Origin: Pseudomonadota bacterium
Lineage (GTDB): Bacteria > Pseudomonadota > Alphaproteobacteria > Rhizobiales > Xanthobacteraceae
Direction of reading: 5' to 3'
NCBI GenBank assembly: GCA_023423415.1
Contig: JAFAFP010000189.1
Location: 1-50,790, forward strand
Length of the DNA stretch: 50,790 bases
The notes beneath the pieces were generated by a model. It was not told the DNA's origin. It did no database searches and saw only the letters and a list, made by a program, of their open reading frames with translations. Shown here piece after piece: positions 33,923-42,646 of the stretch. The position numbers and the translations under genes are program-made. Position 1 is the stretch's first letter. Every line of letters begins with the position of its first letter.

Positions 33923-34435
33923 ATGCGCGCTTTTTTCTCGATCACGATGACCGGGGCGATGACGATGCCGGCGCTCGCAGCCGAGATGAATGTCAGTGTC
34001 GAAATTCCCAAACTCACCGTTGCCGAATATCACCGGCCCTATGTGGCGATCTGGCTCGAAAAACCGGATCAGTCTTTCATCGGCAATCTCGCCGTCTGGT
34101 ACGACGTCAAGCTCAAGAACAACGAAGGCACCAAATGGCTGAAGGACATGCGGCAATGGTGGCGCAAGTCCGGCCGCGAGCTTGACATGCCAGTTGACGG
34201 ATTGAGCAGCGCGACCCGCGCGCCGGGTGAACACAAGATTTCTGTCTCTCTCGACAAACTGCCGGTGAAAGACCTCGCAGCCGGTGAATATCATCTCGTC
34301 GTCGAGGCTGCGCGCGAAGTAGGCGGCCGCGAGATGCTGCGCGTTCCATTTCAGTGGCCGGCCAAGTCCGCACAGAATTTGAAATCACAGGGCGAGCACG
34401 AACTGGGCGCCATCGCGCTCGACCTGAAACCCTGA
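33923..34435 (+). CDS. DUF2271 periplasmic protein, predicted FMN-carrying
   Basis: This encodes 170 residues with a short signal peptide (MRAFFSITMTGAMTMPALAA). The start has GAGGAG upstream, eight bases after the previous stop. The core reads YVAIWLEKPDQ, then WYDVKLKNNEGTKWLKDMRQWWRKS, typical of DUF2271. VDGLSSATRAPG (91-102) resembles the ApbE target D-x-x-(S/T)-(G/S)-A-T, so T98 is the predicted covalent FMN site; most ApbE targets have Gly where S96 stands here. In flavinylation clusters DUF2271 proteins act as soluble or membrane-near flavoproteins that exchange electrons with PepSY_TM partners. The flavin attachment is inference from motif and the ApbE gene downstream. Confidence 0.85.
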   Translation: MRAFFSITMTGAMTMPALAAEMNVSVEIPKLTVAEYHRPYVAIWLEKPDQSFIGNLAVWYDVKLKNNEGTKWLKDMRQWWRKSGRELDMPVDGLSSATRAPGEHKISVSLDKLPVKDLAAGEYHLVVEAAREVGGREMLRVPFQWPAKSAQNLKSQGEHELGAIALDLKP

Positions 34436-34452
34436 CGATCGGGAGCAACATC

Positions 34453-35313
34453 ATGATCCTTTCGCGTAAATGGCTCGTTCTTGCATTGTGTGTCGGCTTG
34501 CCGATGGGTGCCGCTGAGGCGCATCGCTCCTGGATGTTGCCGTCGGCGACAGTTTTGTCCGGCGATGACGTGTGGGTGACCGTGGATGCCGCGGTGTCGA
34601 ACGACCTGTTCTATTTTGAGCATTTCCCATTGCGCATTGCCAACATTGGCGCGCCGACCGAGGCATCGGGAGCCCGCGGCGGACGGCCTGGCCAGTTGTC
34701 GATCATGACGCCGGATGGCTCTGCCGTGAAGGCAGAGAATGGCAGCCTCGGCCGCTATCGCTCGACCTTCGATGTGCCTTTGAAACAGAAGGGCACCTAC
34801 AAGATGGCGGTGACCAACGACGGCATTTTCGCGAGTTACAAGGACGGCGGTCAGGCCAAGCGTTGGCGCGGTAGTGTCGAGGACTTTGCCAAGGAAGTGC
34901 CGCAGAGTGCCGAAGGGTTGCAGGCGTCGTTCATGCAAACCCGCATGGAAGTTTTCGTCACTTCAGGGAAACCGACCAAGGAGACGCTCAAGATCACTGG
35001 TTCAGGTCTCGAGCTGTCTCCGATCACTCACCCGAATGATCTGAATGTGGGATCGGACGCCACGTTCCAGATGATGCTGGATGGCAAGCCGGCGGCCAAT
35101 CTCAAGGTTACCGTCATTCCCGGTGGCAATCGCTACCGCGACAAGCTCGGCGAGATGACGCTAACAACCGACGCCGATGGCAAGTTCACGGTCAAATGGC
35201 CAGGGCCCGGCATGTACTGGGTGGAAGCCTCTGTGCGCGACGACAAGGCGCCAGTCAAAGAGGTGAAGCAGCGCCGCGCCGCCTATAACGCGACGCTTGA
35301 AGTGCTGCCGTAA
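34453..35313 (+). CDS. DUF4198 periplasmic protein
   Basis: This encodes 286 residues with a signal peptide (KWLVLALCVGLPMGAAEAH). The start is preceded by GGGAG, 18 bases after the DUF2271 stop. Mature HRSWMLPSATVLSGDDVWVTVDAAVSNDLF is the DUF4198 opening, with an N-terminal His that is often conserved and may bind metal. Later NVGSDATFQMMLDGKPAANLKVTVIPGG and DADGKFTVKWPGPGMYWVEAS form Ig/transthyretin-like strands. Family members are periplasmic, related to cobalt/nickel NikM-like proteins, and accompany PepSY and DUF2271 in redox clusters. Its role there, perhaps metal or substrate handling, is not established. Confidence 0.85.
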   Translation: MILSRKWLVLALCVGLPMGAAEAHRSWMLPSATVLSGDDVWVTVDAAVSNDLFYFEHFPLRIANIGAPTEASGARGGRPGQLSIMTPDGSAVKAENGSLGRYRSTFDVPLKQKGTYKMAVTNDGIFASYKDGGQAKRWRGSVEDFAKEVPQSAEGLQASFMQTRMEVFVTSGKPTKETLKITGSGLELSPITHPNDLNVGSDATFQMMLDGKPAANLKVTVIPGGNRYRDKLGEMTLTTDADGKFTVKWPGPGMYWVEASVRDDKAPVKEVKQRRAAYNATLEVLP

Positions 35314-35321
35314 CGGTTTTG

Positions 35322-36311
35322 ATGCGGCGCGTTCTTGTTCCACTGCATGTACCCGATATTGCGCCGCTCGTTCCGCGAGTGGCGCAAATCGTTTCGCTCG
35401 AAGGCGAAACAATGGGGACGACGTGGTCGGTGAAGGCCGCCACTGCAACCAGCAATCAGCATGTTCGGCAGGTTGTCGAAAGTGTCTTGGCTCTTGTTAT
35501 CTCGCAGATGAGCCAATGGGAGCCCAATTCCGATATCAGCCGTTTCAACCGCGCGGCCACCGGCACGTGGCAAACGTTGCCGGATGAGTTCTGGTCGGTG
35601 CTGATATGTGCGGTCGACCTCGCGCATGAAACGGACGGCGCATACGATCCGACCATTGGCGCTCTATCTGACTTGTGGGGCTTCGGTGCCTCTGGCCGCA
35701 GGGCCGATGTGCCTGGTCAATCGGATATCAATGCTGCGTGCCAAGGCAGCGGCTGGCGGCGTGTGATAAGTGATGGTGAGCGTCGATCGGTGCTGCAGCC
35801 GGGCGGCGTGCAGCTCGATTTGTCATCGATCGCGAAGGGCTTTGCTGTCGATCTGGTTTCCGAGACGTTGTCGAAGCGCGGCATTACGAATCATCTCGTC
35901 GAGATCGGTGGCGAGTTGCGCGGTTCCGGTGTGAAACCGGATGGAACGCCCTGGTGGGTCGCACTTGAGGGGGGCGACGGCGCCCCGGACGATACGATCG
36001 TTGCCCTGCATGGATTGTCAGTTGCGACGTCCGGTGACATCCGTCGCCACATCAAGAATGGCGACCGCAGGCTGTCGCACACAATCGACCCGCGAACGGG
36101 TTGGCCGGTTCCGGATAACATCGCGTCGGTGACAGTGTTCGGTCGTTCCTGCATGAAAGCGGATGCTTTGGCGACGGCGCTGACAGTGCTGGGTCCGGAG
36201 CAGGGATATGATTTTGCCGTGGCACGCGGCATCGCTGCGCGCTTCATCACGCGAGAAGCTGTTGGCCTGCAGGAGCAGATGTCGCCCGCTTTTACCGCCA
36301 TGCTGGAGTGA
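35322..36311 (+). CDS. apbE: FAD:protein FMN transferase ApbE
   Basis: This encodes 329 residues; the ATG is preferred over a TTG one codon earlier. GETMGTTWSVKA near residue 30 is the family opening, which places the N-terminal 25 residues (no strong signal peptide) as a variable leader. QWEPNSDISRFNR, YDPTIGALSDLWGFG, DLSSIAKGFAVDLVSETL, LVEIGGELRGSG and LSHTIDPRTGWPV are the FAD- and Mg-binding motifs and all are present. ApbE hydrolyses FAD and links FMN to a Thr or Ser of target proteins in the periplasm. The DUF2271 gene upstream supplies a fitting target. Absence of a classical signal peptide is odd and may reflect a wrong start. Confidence 0.92.
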   Translation: MRRVLVPLHVPDIAPLVPRVAQIVSLEGETMGTTWSVKAATATSNQHVRQVVESVLALVISQMSQWEPNSDISRFNRAATGTWQTLPDEFWSVLICAVDLAHETDGAYDPTIGALSDLWGFGASGRRADVPGQSDINAACQGSGWRRVISDGERRSVLQPGGVQLDLSSIAKGFAVDLVSETLSKRGITNHLVEIGGELRGSGVKPDGTPWWVALEGGDGAPDDTIVALHGLSVATSGDIRRHIKNGDRRLSHTIDPRTGWPVPDNIASVTVFGRSCMKADALATALTVLGPEQGYDFAVARGIAARFITREAVGLQEQMSPAFTAMLE

Positions 36312-36319
36312 CGTCTTCC

Positions 36320-36812
36320 TTATCCGTTCTGGTGGTCGGCTGTTGGGCAGAAGGATGCAAGGGGGCAGCGGTCGCGCAGAGGCTGTCTGTGCGTACATAT
36401 TCTTTGGCCGAGATATTTCATCAGCCAGTGCAGTTCATAGAGATCGTCTGCATCCCAATGATTGGGGATGAGATGTGGAAATCCAGTTCAACGATGCCGC
36501 ATCGGCGCTTGATCATTTGAGCCGATTGGCCAAGGTGGACGGCCTTGCTTTGCGCAAAGGCCACGTCGTGAATAATCGGCGTGATATCGGTGGCCTCCAT
36601 GTGGGCCAACAGATCCCAAGATGCAGGCCTTCCAGTCGCGCAAAGGCTTCGTCCGATATGGCATCGTATGTGCGGGAGTTGATCATGGCCTTCACCCATT
36701 GCGGCGTCGGCTCATAACGTTGCTCATCGCGCTGAGGTCCAAGGATGCCAACGAGTCTGTCACGGGCCTTCAACAGAATGTGTTCGCCTTCGAATGGGAA
36801 CGACAACTGCAT
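36320..36812 (-). pseudogene. decayed endonuclease III-like (HhH-GPD) gene
   Basis: Three minus-strand frames read in turn like one protein. The first, from MQLSFPFEGEHILLKARDRL to ISDEAFARL, is the N-terminal part of an alphaproteobacterial endonuclease III-domain protein. A shift near 36620-36635 leads to WDLLAHMEATDITPIIHDVAFAQSKAVHLG. A second shift near 36470-36480 leads to HWDADDLYELHWLMKYLGQ and then RDRCPLASFCPTAD, which resembles the C-terminal iron-sulfur-type end (C-x5-C) of the family. The helix-hairpin-helix and catalytic Lys/Asp part is missing between these, so there is also an internal deletion. The gene is certainly inactive. It begins nine bases after dnaE2 in the same direction. 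Confidence 0.7.
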
Positions 36813-36821
36813 GGCGGCCTC

Positions 36822-39800
36822 TCAATGAAAATCCCGGCTTTTCAGGAGCGAGAGATCGGATAGAGGCGGGCTTGCTTGTGCTGCACCGGCGAGAGGAGCT
36901 TCGACGTTTTTGAGTTCTCCCAGATGGCTGCTGAGATCGCGGAAGTCTTCCGCAACGACATGAACGACAAGCCCGGCGCGTTGCAGGCGGCCAGTGACGG
37001 CCAGGAATTTCGAATTCATGACGATGCGGCGATGTTGCTCGAAAATCTTGCGCCAGACAATGATGTTGGCGATGCCGGTTTCGTCCTCGATTGTCAGGAA
37101 TACGACGCCTTTGGCGGTACCGGGCATTTGCCGGATCAGCACAAGGCCGGCAACGGTGATGCGCTTGTCTTGCGGCAGATGTTCGCTTCGATGCTCGGCG
37201 GTGGTGATGGCGCCGATGCGATGGAGTCGGCTGCGGAAGAAGCTGATCGGATGAGCCTTCAGTGAAAGGCCAGTGGCGACATAATCCTCTGCCACATGCT
37301 CGGAGAGCTGCATCAAGGGCAGTTCGATCTGAGGTTCGGGGAACAGCTCGTCGCTCATGTGGGGCGCAAGAAGTGGGAGCGGGGAGGTCGTATCCTTCTT
37401 GCGGGTCTTGTGTTCCGTCGGCTTGCGAACGCCGATGGTGTCGAGCCGCCGCGCCGCCCATAGTGCAGATCGGCGATCAAGATCGAGCGAACGGAACGCA
37501 TCGGCAGCGGCGAGGCGTTCGATGGTGAAGCGCGACACGCCGGCGATGGCGGCGAGACGCTCGACGCTGGCAAAGCCATTGCCGCGTGCGTCGACAAGCT
37601 TTTGCAGTTCATCTTTATTCAGTCCCTGAACCTGCCGAAAGCCAAGGCGCACAGCGAGTCGTTCGCCGCCATCGGAGGCTGGCTCGAGTGTGCAATCCCA
37701 ACTGCTGTAATTGACATCGACCGGTTTCACTTCGACGCCATGTTCACGCGCGTCGCGCACAAGCTGTGCCGGTTGGTAGAATCCCATCGGCTGGCTGTTG
37801 AGAATGGCGGCGCAAAAAACCTCAGGATAATGGCACTTGATCCAAGCCGATGCATAGACCAGCAGCGCGAAGCTGGCGGCGTGACTTTCCGGAAAGCCGT
37901 ATTCGCCGAAGCCTTCGATCTGGCCGAAGCAGTTTTCGACAAACTTCGGATCATATCCGCGCGCCGTCATGCGGGTGATGAATTTTTCCCGGAAGAGCGG
38001 CACATTTCCTGTATGTCGGAACGTCGCCATCGCGCGCCGCAAGCCGTCGGCTTCATCGGGCGTGAACTTGGCCGCGGTAATGGCGATCTGCATCGCCTGC
38101 TCCTGGAAGAGCGGCACGCCTTTCGTTCGCTTGAGAACCTCCTCCAGTTCGTTGGCCGGTCCATATTTGGGAGAGGGTGGTGGATAATATTCAGGTTCGA
38201 TACCGTCTCGCCGCCGCAGATAGGGATGCACCATGTCACCCTGGATCGGGCCGGGTCGCACGATCGCGACTTCGATGACAAGATCATAGAATTTCTGTGG
38301 CTTGAGGCGCGGAAGCATCGACATCTGCGCGCGACTTTCGACCTGGAATACGCCGACGGAATCCGCTTTCGAAAGCATGTCGTAAACCGGCTTGCTGCTG
38401 GAATCGTCGTCTTTCGGCAAGGTCGCAAGCGTGTAATCCTTGCCGTAATGATCTTTCATCAGATCCAGGCCGCGCCGCAGGCAGCTCAACATGCCGAGCG
38501 CGAGCACATCGACCTTCATTAATCCGAGGGTGTCGATGTCATCTTTATCCCATTCGATGAAGGTGCGATCTTTCATCGCGCCATTGCCGATTGGTACGGT
38601 CTCGTCTAGCCGCCCACGCGTCAGGATGAAGCCGCCGACATGCTGCGAGAGATGGCGGGGAAAGCCGATCAGTTCGCGTGCCAGCAGAACAGCCTGCATC
38701 AGCGCGCGATTGGAGGGATCGAGGCCAGCCTGCCGGATATGCTGATCGGGCAGACCATCGGCATGGCTGCCCCAGACGGTTTTCGCGAGCGCCGCTGTGA
38801 TGTCCGGTGTCAAACCGAGTGCTTTGCCGACCTCACGAATGGCGCGTCGCGACCGATAATGAATGACAGTGGCGCAGATCGCCGCGCGGTCCCGCCCATA
38901 TCGTCTGTAGATGTATTGCATGACCTCTTCGCGCCGGTCGTGCTCGAAATCGACGTCGATGTCCGGCGGTTCGCCACGATTTTCGGAAATGAATCGTGCA
39001 AACAGAAGATCGCTTGTTTCGGGATTGATTTCCGTGATCCCAAGACAATAGCAAACCGAGCTATTGGCTGCCGAACCGCGTCCTTGGCAAAGGATATCTT
39101 GGCTTCTCGCGAAGGCAACGACGTCGTGCACCGTGATAAAATAGCGCGCGTATTCCATCTTCTGGATCAGCGCCAGTTCCTCACGAACAATCTTTTGTAC
39201 CTTCAGCGGCACACCTTCCGGATAATAATCTTTGGGATATCGACGTTGCGCGCCGGCCCATGTCAGATCCTCGAGATGCTGCTGCGGCGTTTTTCCCGGC
39301 GGGACTGGTTCGTCGGGATATTCGTTCTTGAGTTGATCCAGCGTGAATTCACACGCATTGGCAATGTCAATCGTGTGGGCGATCGCATCGGGATGATTGC
39401 GAAACAGACGTAACATCTCATGGGGCGACTTCAGGTGCCGCTCTGCATTGGCGTCGAGACGGAATCCGGCATCGTGGATGGTACATTTTTCCCGGATGCA
39501 GGTGACGGCATCGGCCAAAGCGCGGCGGTTCGGCCCGTGATAATGCGCGTCATTGACGGCGACGAGTGGCGCGCCGATTTGTACGCCGAGCTCATGCAAA
39601 ATGCTGAGACGGCGAATGTCGTCACCGCGATAGCGGTATGCGCCGGCAAGATAGGTCCGTCCGGGTGCGGTCTTCGCCAGCATTTCAAGCCGCAAGATGA
39701 AATCAGGCGAGGGCTTGTCAGGCGGCAGCGTGATGAAGATCTGTCCGTCGCTGACTGATAGAATGTCATGAAGATCGAGATGACATTCCGCTTTCTTGCC

Positions 39801-40148
39801 ATTGAGAAGACGATTGCCCCGCGTGATCAGTTTGCAGAGTTCGCCATAGGCTTCTCGGTTCTTTGGATACGTCAGGACCTCAAAACCATCGAGCGTGACA
39901 AGCCGTGTGCCGACGAGCAGCTTGACGAGACCGAGTGTCTGCCCGGTGTCTGAATCGGCTTCTTTTTGTTTTTTGATTTTTCGCCATTGGTCGTAAGCGC
40001 GAACGACACCGGCAAAGCTGTTCCGGTCAGCGACGCCGATGGCGAATAATCCGAGCTTATCGGCTTGCTCCACCATTTCCTGCGGATGCGATGCGCCGCG
40101 CAGAAACGAGAAATTGGTGGTGACGGCGAGTTCGGCATACGCAACCAT
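36822..40148 (-). CDS. dnaE2: error-prone DNA polymerase DnaE2 (ImuC)
   Basis: This encodes 1108 residues from MVAYAELAVTTNFSFLRGAS; GAGGAG nine bases upstream supports this ATG over a TTG two codons earlier. The PHP domain is N-terminal (NFSFLRGASHP, VADRNSFAGV). The C-family polymerase core has GRGSAANSSVCYCLGI and PPDIDVDF with catalytic acids D396, D398 and D400. YPESHAASFALLVYASAWIKCHYP-type sequence and a C-terminal OB fold complete the chain. DnaE2 carries out translesion synthesis with ImuA and ImuB in the SOS response. Length is normal. The gene is 12 bases after imuB. Confidence 0.95.
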   Translation of the reverse strand: MVAYAELAVTTNFSFLRGASHPQEMVEQADKLGLFAIGVADRNSFAGVVRAYDQWRKIKKQKEADSDTGQTLGLVKLLVGTRLVTLDGFEVLTYPKNREAYGELCKLITRGNRLLNGKKAECHLDLHDILSVSDGQIFITLPPDKPSPDFILRLEMLAKTAPGRTYLAGAYRYRGDDIRRLSILHELGVQIGAPLVAVNDAHYHGPNRRALADAVTCIREKCTIHDAGFRLDANAERHLKSPHEMLRLFRNHPDAIAHTIDIANACEFTLDQLKNEYPDEPVPPGKTPQQHLEDLTWAGAQRRYPKDYYPEGVPLKVQKIVREELALIQKMEYARYFITVHDVVAFARSQDILCQGRGSAANSSVCYCLGITEINPETSDLLFARFISENRGEPPDIDVDFEHDRREEVMQYIYRRYGRDRAAICATVIHYRSRRAIREVGKALGLTPDITAALAKTVWGSHADGLPDQHIRQAGLDPSNRALMQAVLLARELIGFPRHLSQHVGGFILTRGRLDETVPIGNGAMKDRTFIEWDKDDIDTLGLMKVDVLALGMLSCLRRGLDLMKDHYGKDYTLATLPKDDDSSSKPVYDMLSKADSVGVFQVESRAQMSMLPRLKPQKFYDLVIEVAIVRPGPIQGDMVHPYLRRRDGIEPEYYPPPSPKYGPANELEEVLKRTKGVPLFQEQAMQIAITAAKFTPDEADGLRRAMATFRHTGNVPLFREKFITRMTARGYDPKFVENCFGQIEGFGEYGFPESHAASFALLVYASAWIKCHYPEVFCAAILNSQPMGFYQPAQLVRDAREHGVEVKPVDVNYSSWDCTLEPASDGGERLAVRLGFRQVQGLNKDELQKLVDARGNGFASVERLAAIAGVSRFTIERLAAADAFRSLDLDRRSALWAARRLDTIGVRKPTEHKTRKKDTTSPLPLLAPHMSDELFPEPQIELPLMQLSEHVAEDYVATGLSLKAHPISFFRSRLHRIGAITTAEHRSEHLPQDKRITVAGLVLIRQMPGTAKGVVFLTIEDETGIANIIVWRKIFEQHRRIVMNSKFLAVTGRLQRAGLVVHVVAEDFRDLSSHLGELKNVEAPLAGAAQASPPLSDLSLLKSRDFH

Positions 40149-40160
40149 CCGCAACGCTCC

Positions 40161-41723
40161 TCACGCAAAGAGGCCATGCACGAACCAGCGGGCAGTCTTC
40201 GTCTCGCGTTCGTATAATCCCTCGCGATAAAGCCAGAAGCGATGGCCCGCCTTATCTTCGACGACGTAATAATCGCGCGTGAGCGGGGAGCGGTTGTTGC
40301 GCCACCACTCACCGGCGATGCGTTCTGGCCCCTGCGAATGGAGGACATCATGCAGCGCGCCACGCCAGCGGAAGCGTTGTGGTGGTCCGTCCGGCACCGC
40401 GGCCATGACATCCAAGGCCGGTTCAGCACTGGGCAACAACAGAAGAGGGCGCTGCCGGTTTTCATCCGGGGCTGGCCATTCCTCAGTGACAGGTGTGGCT
40501 GGATAGGTCAGTTCGGCCCGTTCAGGACAATGGCTTTCAACAGGCTTGATCTGCTGCACGCTGTCCGGCCCCAGATATTGCTTCAGATGATCGATGAGTC
40601 GGGCGCGGTGCTCTGTTTCCTGCGTGTTGTTGATGACGGCGGCGAATTCTGCCTGCTGCTCATGTATGGGCTCGGCCGCCGTCACGGCGAGCCCGAGGCT
40701 TTCGAAACCGAAGCCGGCATCGATGTTGGTGGTGTGCTGCTCGAGCTTGAGATTGAGGAGGCGGGCTACGTGCGAGGGATCGCGCGTTGGCATGGTCAGG
40801 CCGATATCGACGACCGATACGTCGCCATCGACACGATAGAGCGAGAGGCGCAATGCACGTGCGCCGGCACCGTCGCGGACGAGGGGATGGACGAGATCCC
40901 TCATCAAGCGCATCGCAACGGCGATAACCGCCTCCTGCGTCCAGATCGGCTCCATCAGATAGCGCGTGCTGTGATAGACGGGAGGCGAAACGATGAAAGG
41001 AAGCGGTTCGGTGGCACGGCCGAGCGCCTGATCGAGCCGCACCAGCAACTCTCTTTCGAAACGCGCAGCGAAAGGGGCACGCGGCTTGTCGATCAGCGAA
41101 CCGACACGTTTGAAGCCAAGCCGTCGCAATGTTGTGCGTGTGTCAGGTGAGAGTCGCAAAGCTTCGATCGGCAAGGACGCAAGAATTTCTGCCGTTTGTC
41201 CCTTAGGGATCATCACGGCATGCAAGGGATGATAGCGCGATAGCGCCCAGGCTGCGCCGGGCGTCTCGGCGATCGCCAGATGCGCCTGCAGTCCGAAACA
41301 GCTCAGTCGATGCGATAGATCTGCCAGCAACTTTTCCTCTCCGCCGAACAGATGGGCGGCGCCGGTGATGTCGAGAAAGAAGCCATCCGCGCCATTGTCA
41401 TCGCTCCATGGCGAAACGGATGGTGTGTAGCGCGTTGCCCAAAGCGTCAGCCGCCGCAAGGCGGCATCGTCAGCAACGGGATCATGCGCGGCAATTTGTA
41501 AGCCTTCCGCCTTGGCGCGCGCATCAGCCAATGGATCGCCTTTCGCCAAGCCGTATTTTTCAGCCAACGCATTCAGTGCAGCAATGCGCGGGCCTCCGGA
41601 TGCGTCGACAGACAGAACGAAGGGACGTGCCGGATCAACCGGCGCGTCGGAAGGCTCGTGCATTTGCGCTGCAAGGAAGCGCAGGATCGGCCATCGCGGC
41701 AGCCAGATTGAAACGATACGCAT
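40161..41723 (-). CDS. imuB: ImuB, Y-family polymerase-like mutagenesis protein
   Basis: This encodes 520 residues from MRIVSIWLPRWPILRFL, the usual start of the family. ALAEKYGLAKGDPLADARA and FFLDITGAAHLFGGEEKLLADL follow the Y-family palm, but the catalytic acidic pattern of active Y polymerases is not conserved, as known for ImuB. LRRLGFKRVGSLIDKPRAPFAARFERELLVRLDQALG is the helix-hairpin-helix and little-finger link. The C-terminal ImuB domain ends with TRDYYVVEDKAGHRFWLYREGLYE. ImuB is the hub that ties DnaE2 and ImuA to the sliding clamp. Its start overlaps imuA by 89 bases, so translation is coupled. Confidence 0.93.
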   Translation of the reverse strand: MRIVSIWLPRWPILRFLAAQMHEPSDAPVDPARPFVLSVDASGGPRIAALNALAEKYGLAKGDPLADARAKAEGLQIAAHDPVADDAALRRLTLWATRYTPSVSPWSDDNGADGFFLDITGAAHLFGGEEKLLADLSHRLSCFGLQAHLAIAETPGAAWALSRYHPLHAVMIPKGQTAEILASLPIEALRLSPDTRTTLRRLGFKRVGSLIDKPRAPFAARFERELLVRLDQALGRATEPLPFIVSPPVYHSTRYLMEPIWTQEAVIAVAMRLMRDLVHPLVRDGAGARALRLSLYRVDGDVSVVDIGLTMPTRDPSHVARLLNLKLEQHTTNIDAGFGFESLGLAVTAAEPIHEQQAEFAAVINNTQETEHRARLIDHLKQYLGPDSVQQIKPVESHCPERAELTYPATPVTEEWPAPDENRQRPLLLLPSAEPALDVMAAVPDGPPQRFRWRGALHDVLHSQGPERIAGEWWRNNRSPLTRDYYVVEDKAGHRFWLYREGLYERETKTARWFVHGLFA

Positions 41724-42429
41724 GATCGAACTCCACCAACCATTCACCCGGACGTCCGTTGCGGCATCGTTCGAGCGCTACTCTCCATCGCCAATGCGTG
41801 ATGAGACCAAAGCGGTCGCGTGCGGCTGCTGCGGCGCCAATGCGCCAGCGCGTCATCGCCACACTCGATCCCGCAATTCCTGAAGGACGAAGCAGCAACA
41901 AAGGCCGCCCGGAACTTTCAGCGGCGAGTTGCAGTCTTTGGCTCGTGCGAAATCCCAAGCGTTCGATCACGCCTATGACGGCCGCGGGCAGAGCGGAACG
42001 CAAGGCTTCTTCCAGAGCCCATTGTGTTTGCTTGTCGTCCTTTGTCGTGACCAGAAGGACACGCGCCGGATTGAGCCCGAGGCGATGCAGGCCATGTCCA
42101 TAAGGAAGGCCCTGTTCATCGACCCCATTCGGTCCGGTGACGATGAGCACAGGTCCATGCGTCCGGTCGGCCTCTGCGATGCGACCGAGCAGCGCGGTTG
42201 TGAAGCCAACGGCGGCTGCGGTATCCGTGGCGGTGTGGGGGGCAATCTCATGGAGCGCGCCAAGGGGCAGGCCGCCTTGCGGGAAATGCGCATCGAGTGC
42301 GTCGAGGTTGAAAGGAAGAACGGCCATTTCAGCCGAGGTTCCAGTTGCCTCCGCCAGCATCCGGCGAAGAGCCCGGACGGTCTCTTCGCGGCTTTGGGAA
42401 ATGGCTTTGGCATCGAACGACGGCATCAT
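41635..42429 (-). CDS. imuA: ImuA, RecA-like mutagenesis protein
   Basis: This encodes 264 residues from MMPSFDAKAISQSREETVRALRRM. An upstream in-frame ATG exists, but it would put the LexA box inside the gene, so I choose the later one. LDALDAHFPQGGLPLGALHEI is the characteristic opening, a degenerate RecA-like core lacking a full Walker A. VLIVTGPNGVDEQGLPYGHGLHRLGLNPARVLLV and ALEEALRSALPAAVIGVIERL follow. ImuA binds RecA and ImuB and directs DnaE2 during SOS mutagenesis. It is the first gene of imuA-imuB-dnaE2, with the LexA site 33 bases upstream. Confidence 0.92.
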   Translation of the reverse strand: MMPSFDAKAISQSREETVRALRRMLAEATGTSAEMAVLPFNLDALDAHFPQGGLPLGALHEIAPHTATDTAAAVGFTTALLGRIAEADRTHGPVLIVTGPNGVDEQGLPYGHGLHRLGLNPARVLLVTTKDDKQTQWALEEALRSALPAAVIGVIERLGFRTSQRLQLAAESSGRPLLLLRPSGIAGSSVAMTRWRIGAAAAARDRFGLITHWRWRVALERCRNGRPGEWLVEFDHAYRFNLAAAMADPALPCSANARAFRRAG

Positions 42430-42462
42430 GGTAACGGGGGCTGCATCTCGTTCTCGACAATA

Positions 42463-42477
42463 GAACAAAACAAGAAC
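42463..42477 (-). promoter_or_regulatory. LexA (SOS) box of the imuA operon
   Basis: On the minus strand the sequence is GTTCTTGTTTTGTTC, a perfect match to the alphaproteobacterial LexA site GTTC-N7-GTTC. It lies 33 bases before the chosen imuA start, the position expected for repression of the mutagenesis operon. Confidence 0.9.
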
Positions 42478-42646
42478 AATGCAAACAGATCTCGCCTCTG
42501 CGACAGAGGTCATGCAGGCCTCTGGCGCACGATCTTTCCCTCTGTAAAAAGAACCAGGGAGAGGATTTGCAATTGCCGGCCGGATCAGCCGGTATACATC
42601 TGCGTCAGAGTCCCACCAAACCGGCGCGATCAGGAAGAGATTTTAA

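Noticed and set aside
36312..36822. Plus-strand short frames in the gap after apbE
   Set aside because: They are shadows of the decayed endonuclease III-like gene on the minus strand.
37602..38522. A 306-codon plus-strand frame inside dnaE2, and a similar 302-codon one at 40242-41150 inside imuB
   Set aside because: Both are antisense to well-identified genes with intact motifs and have shadow-type composition.
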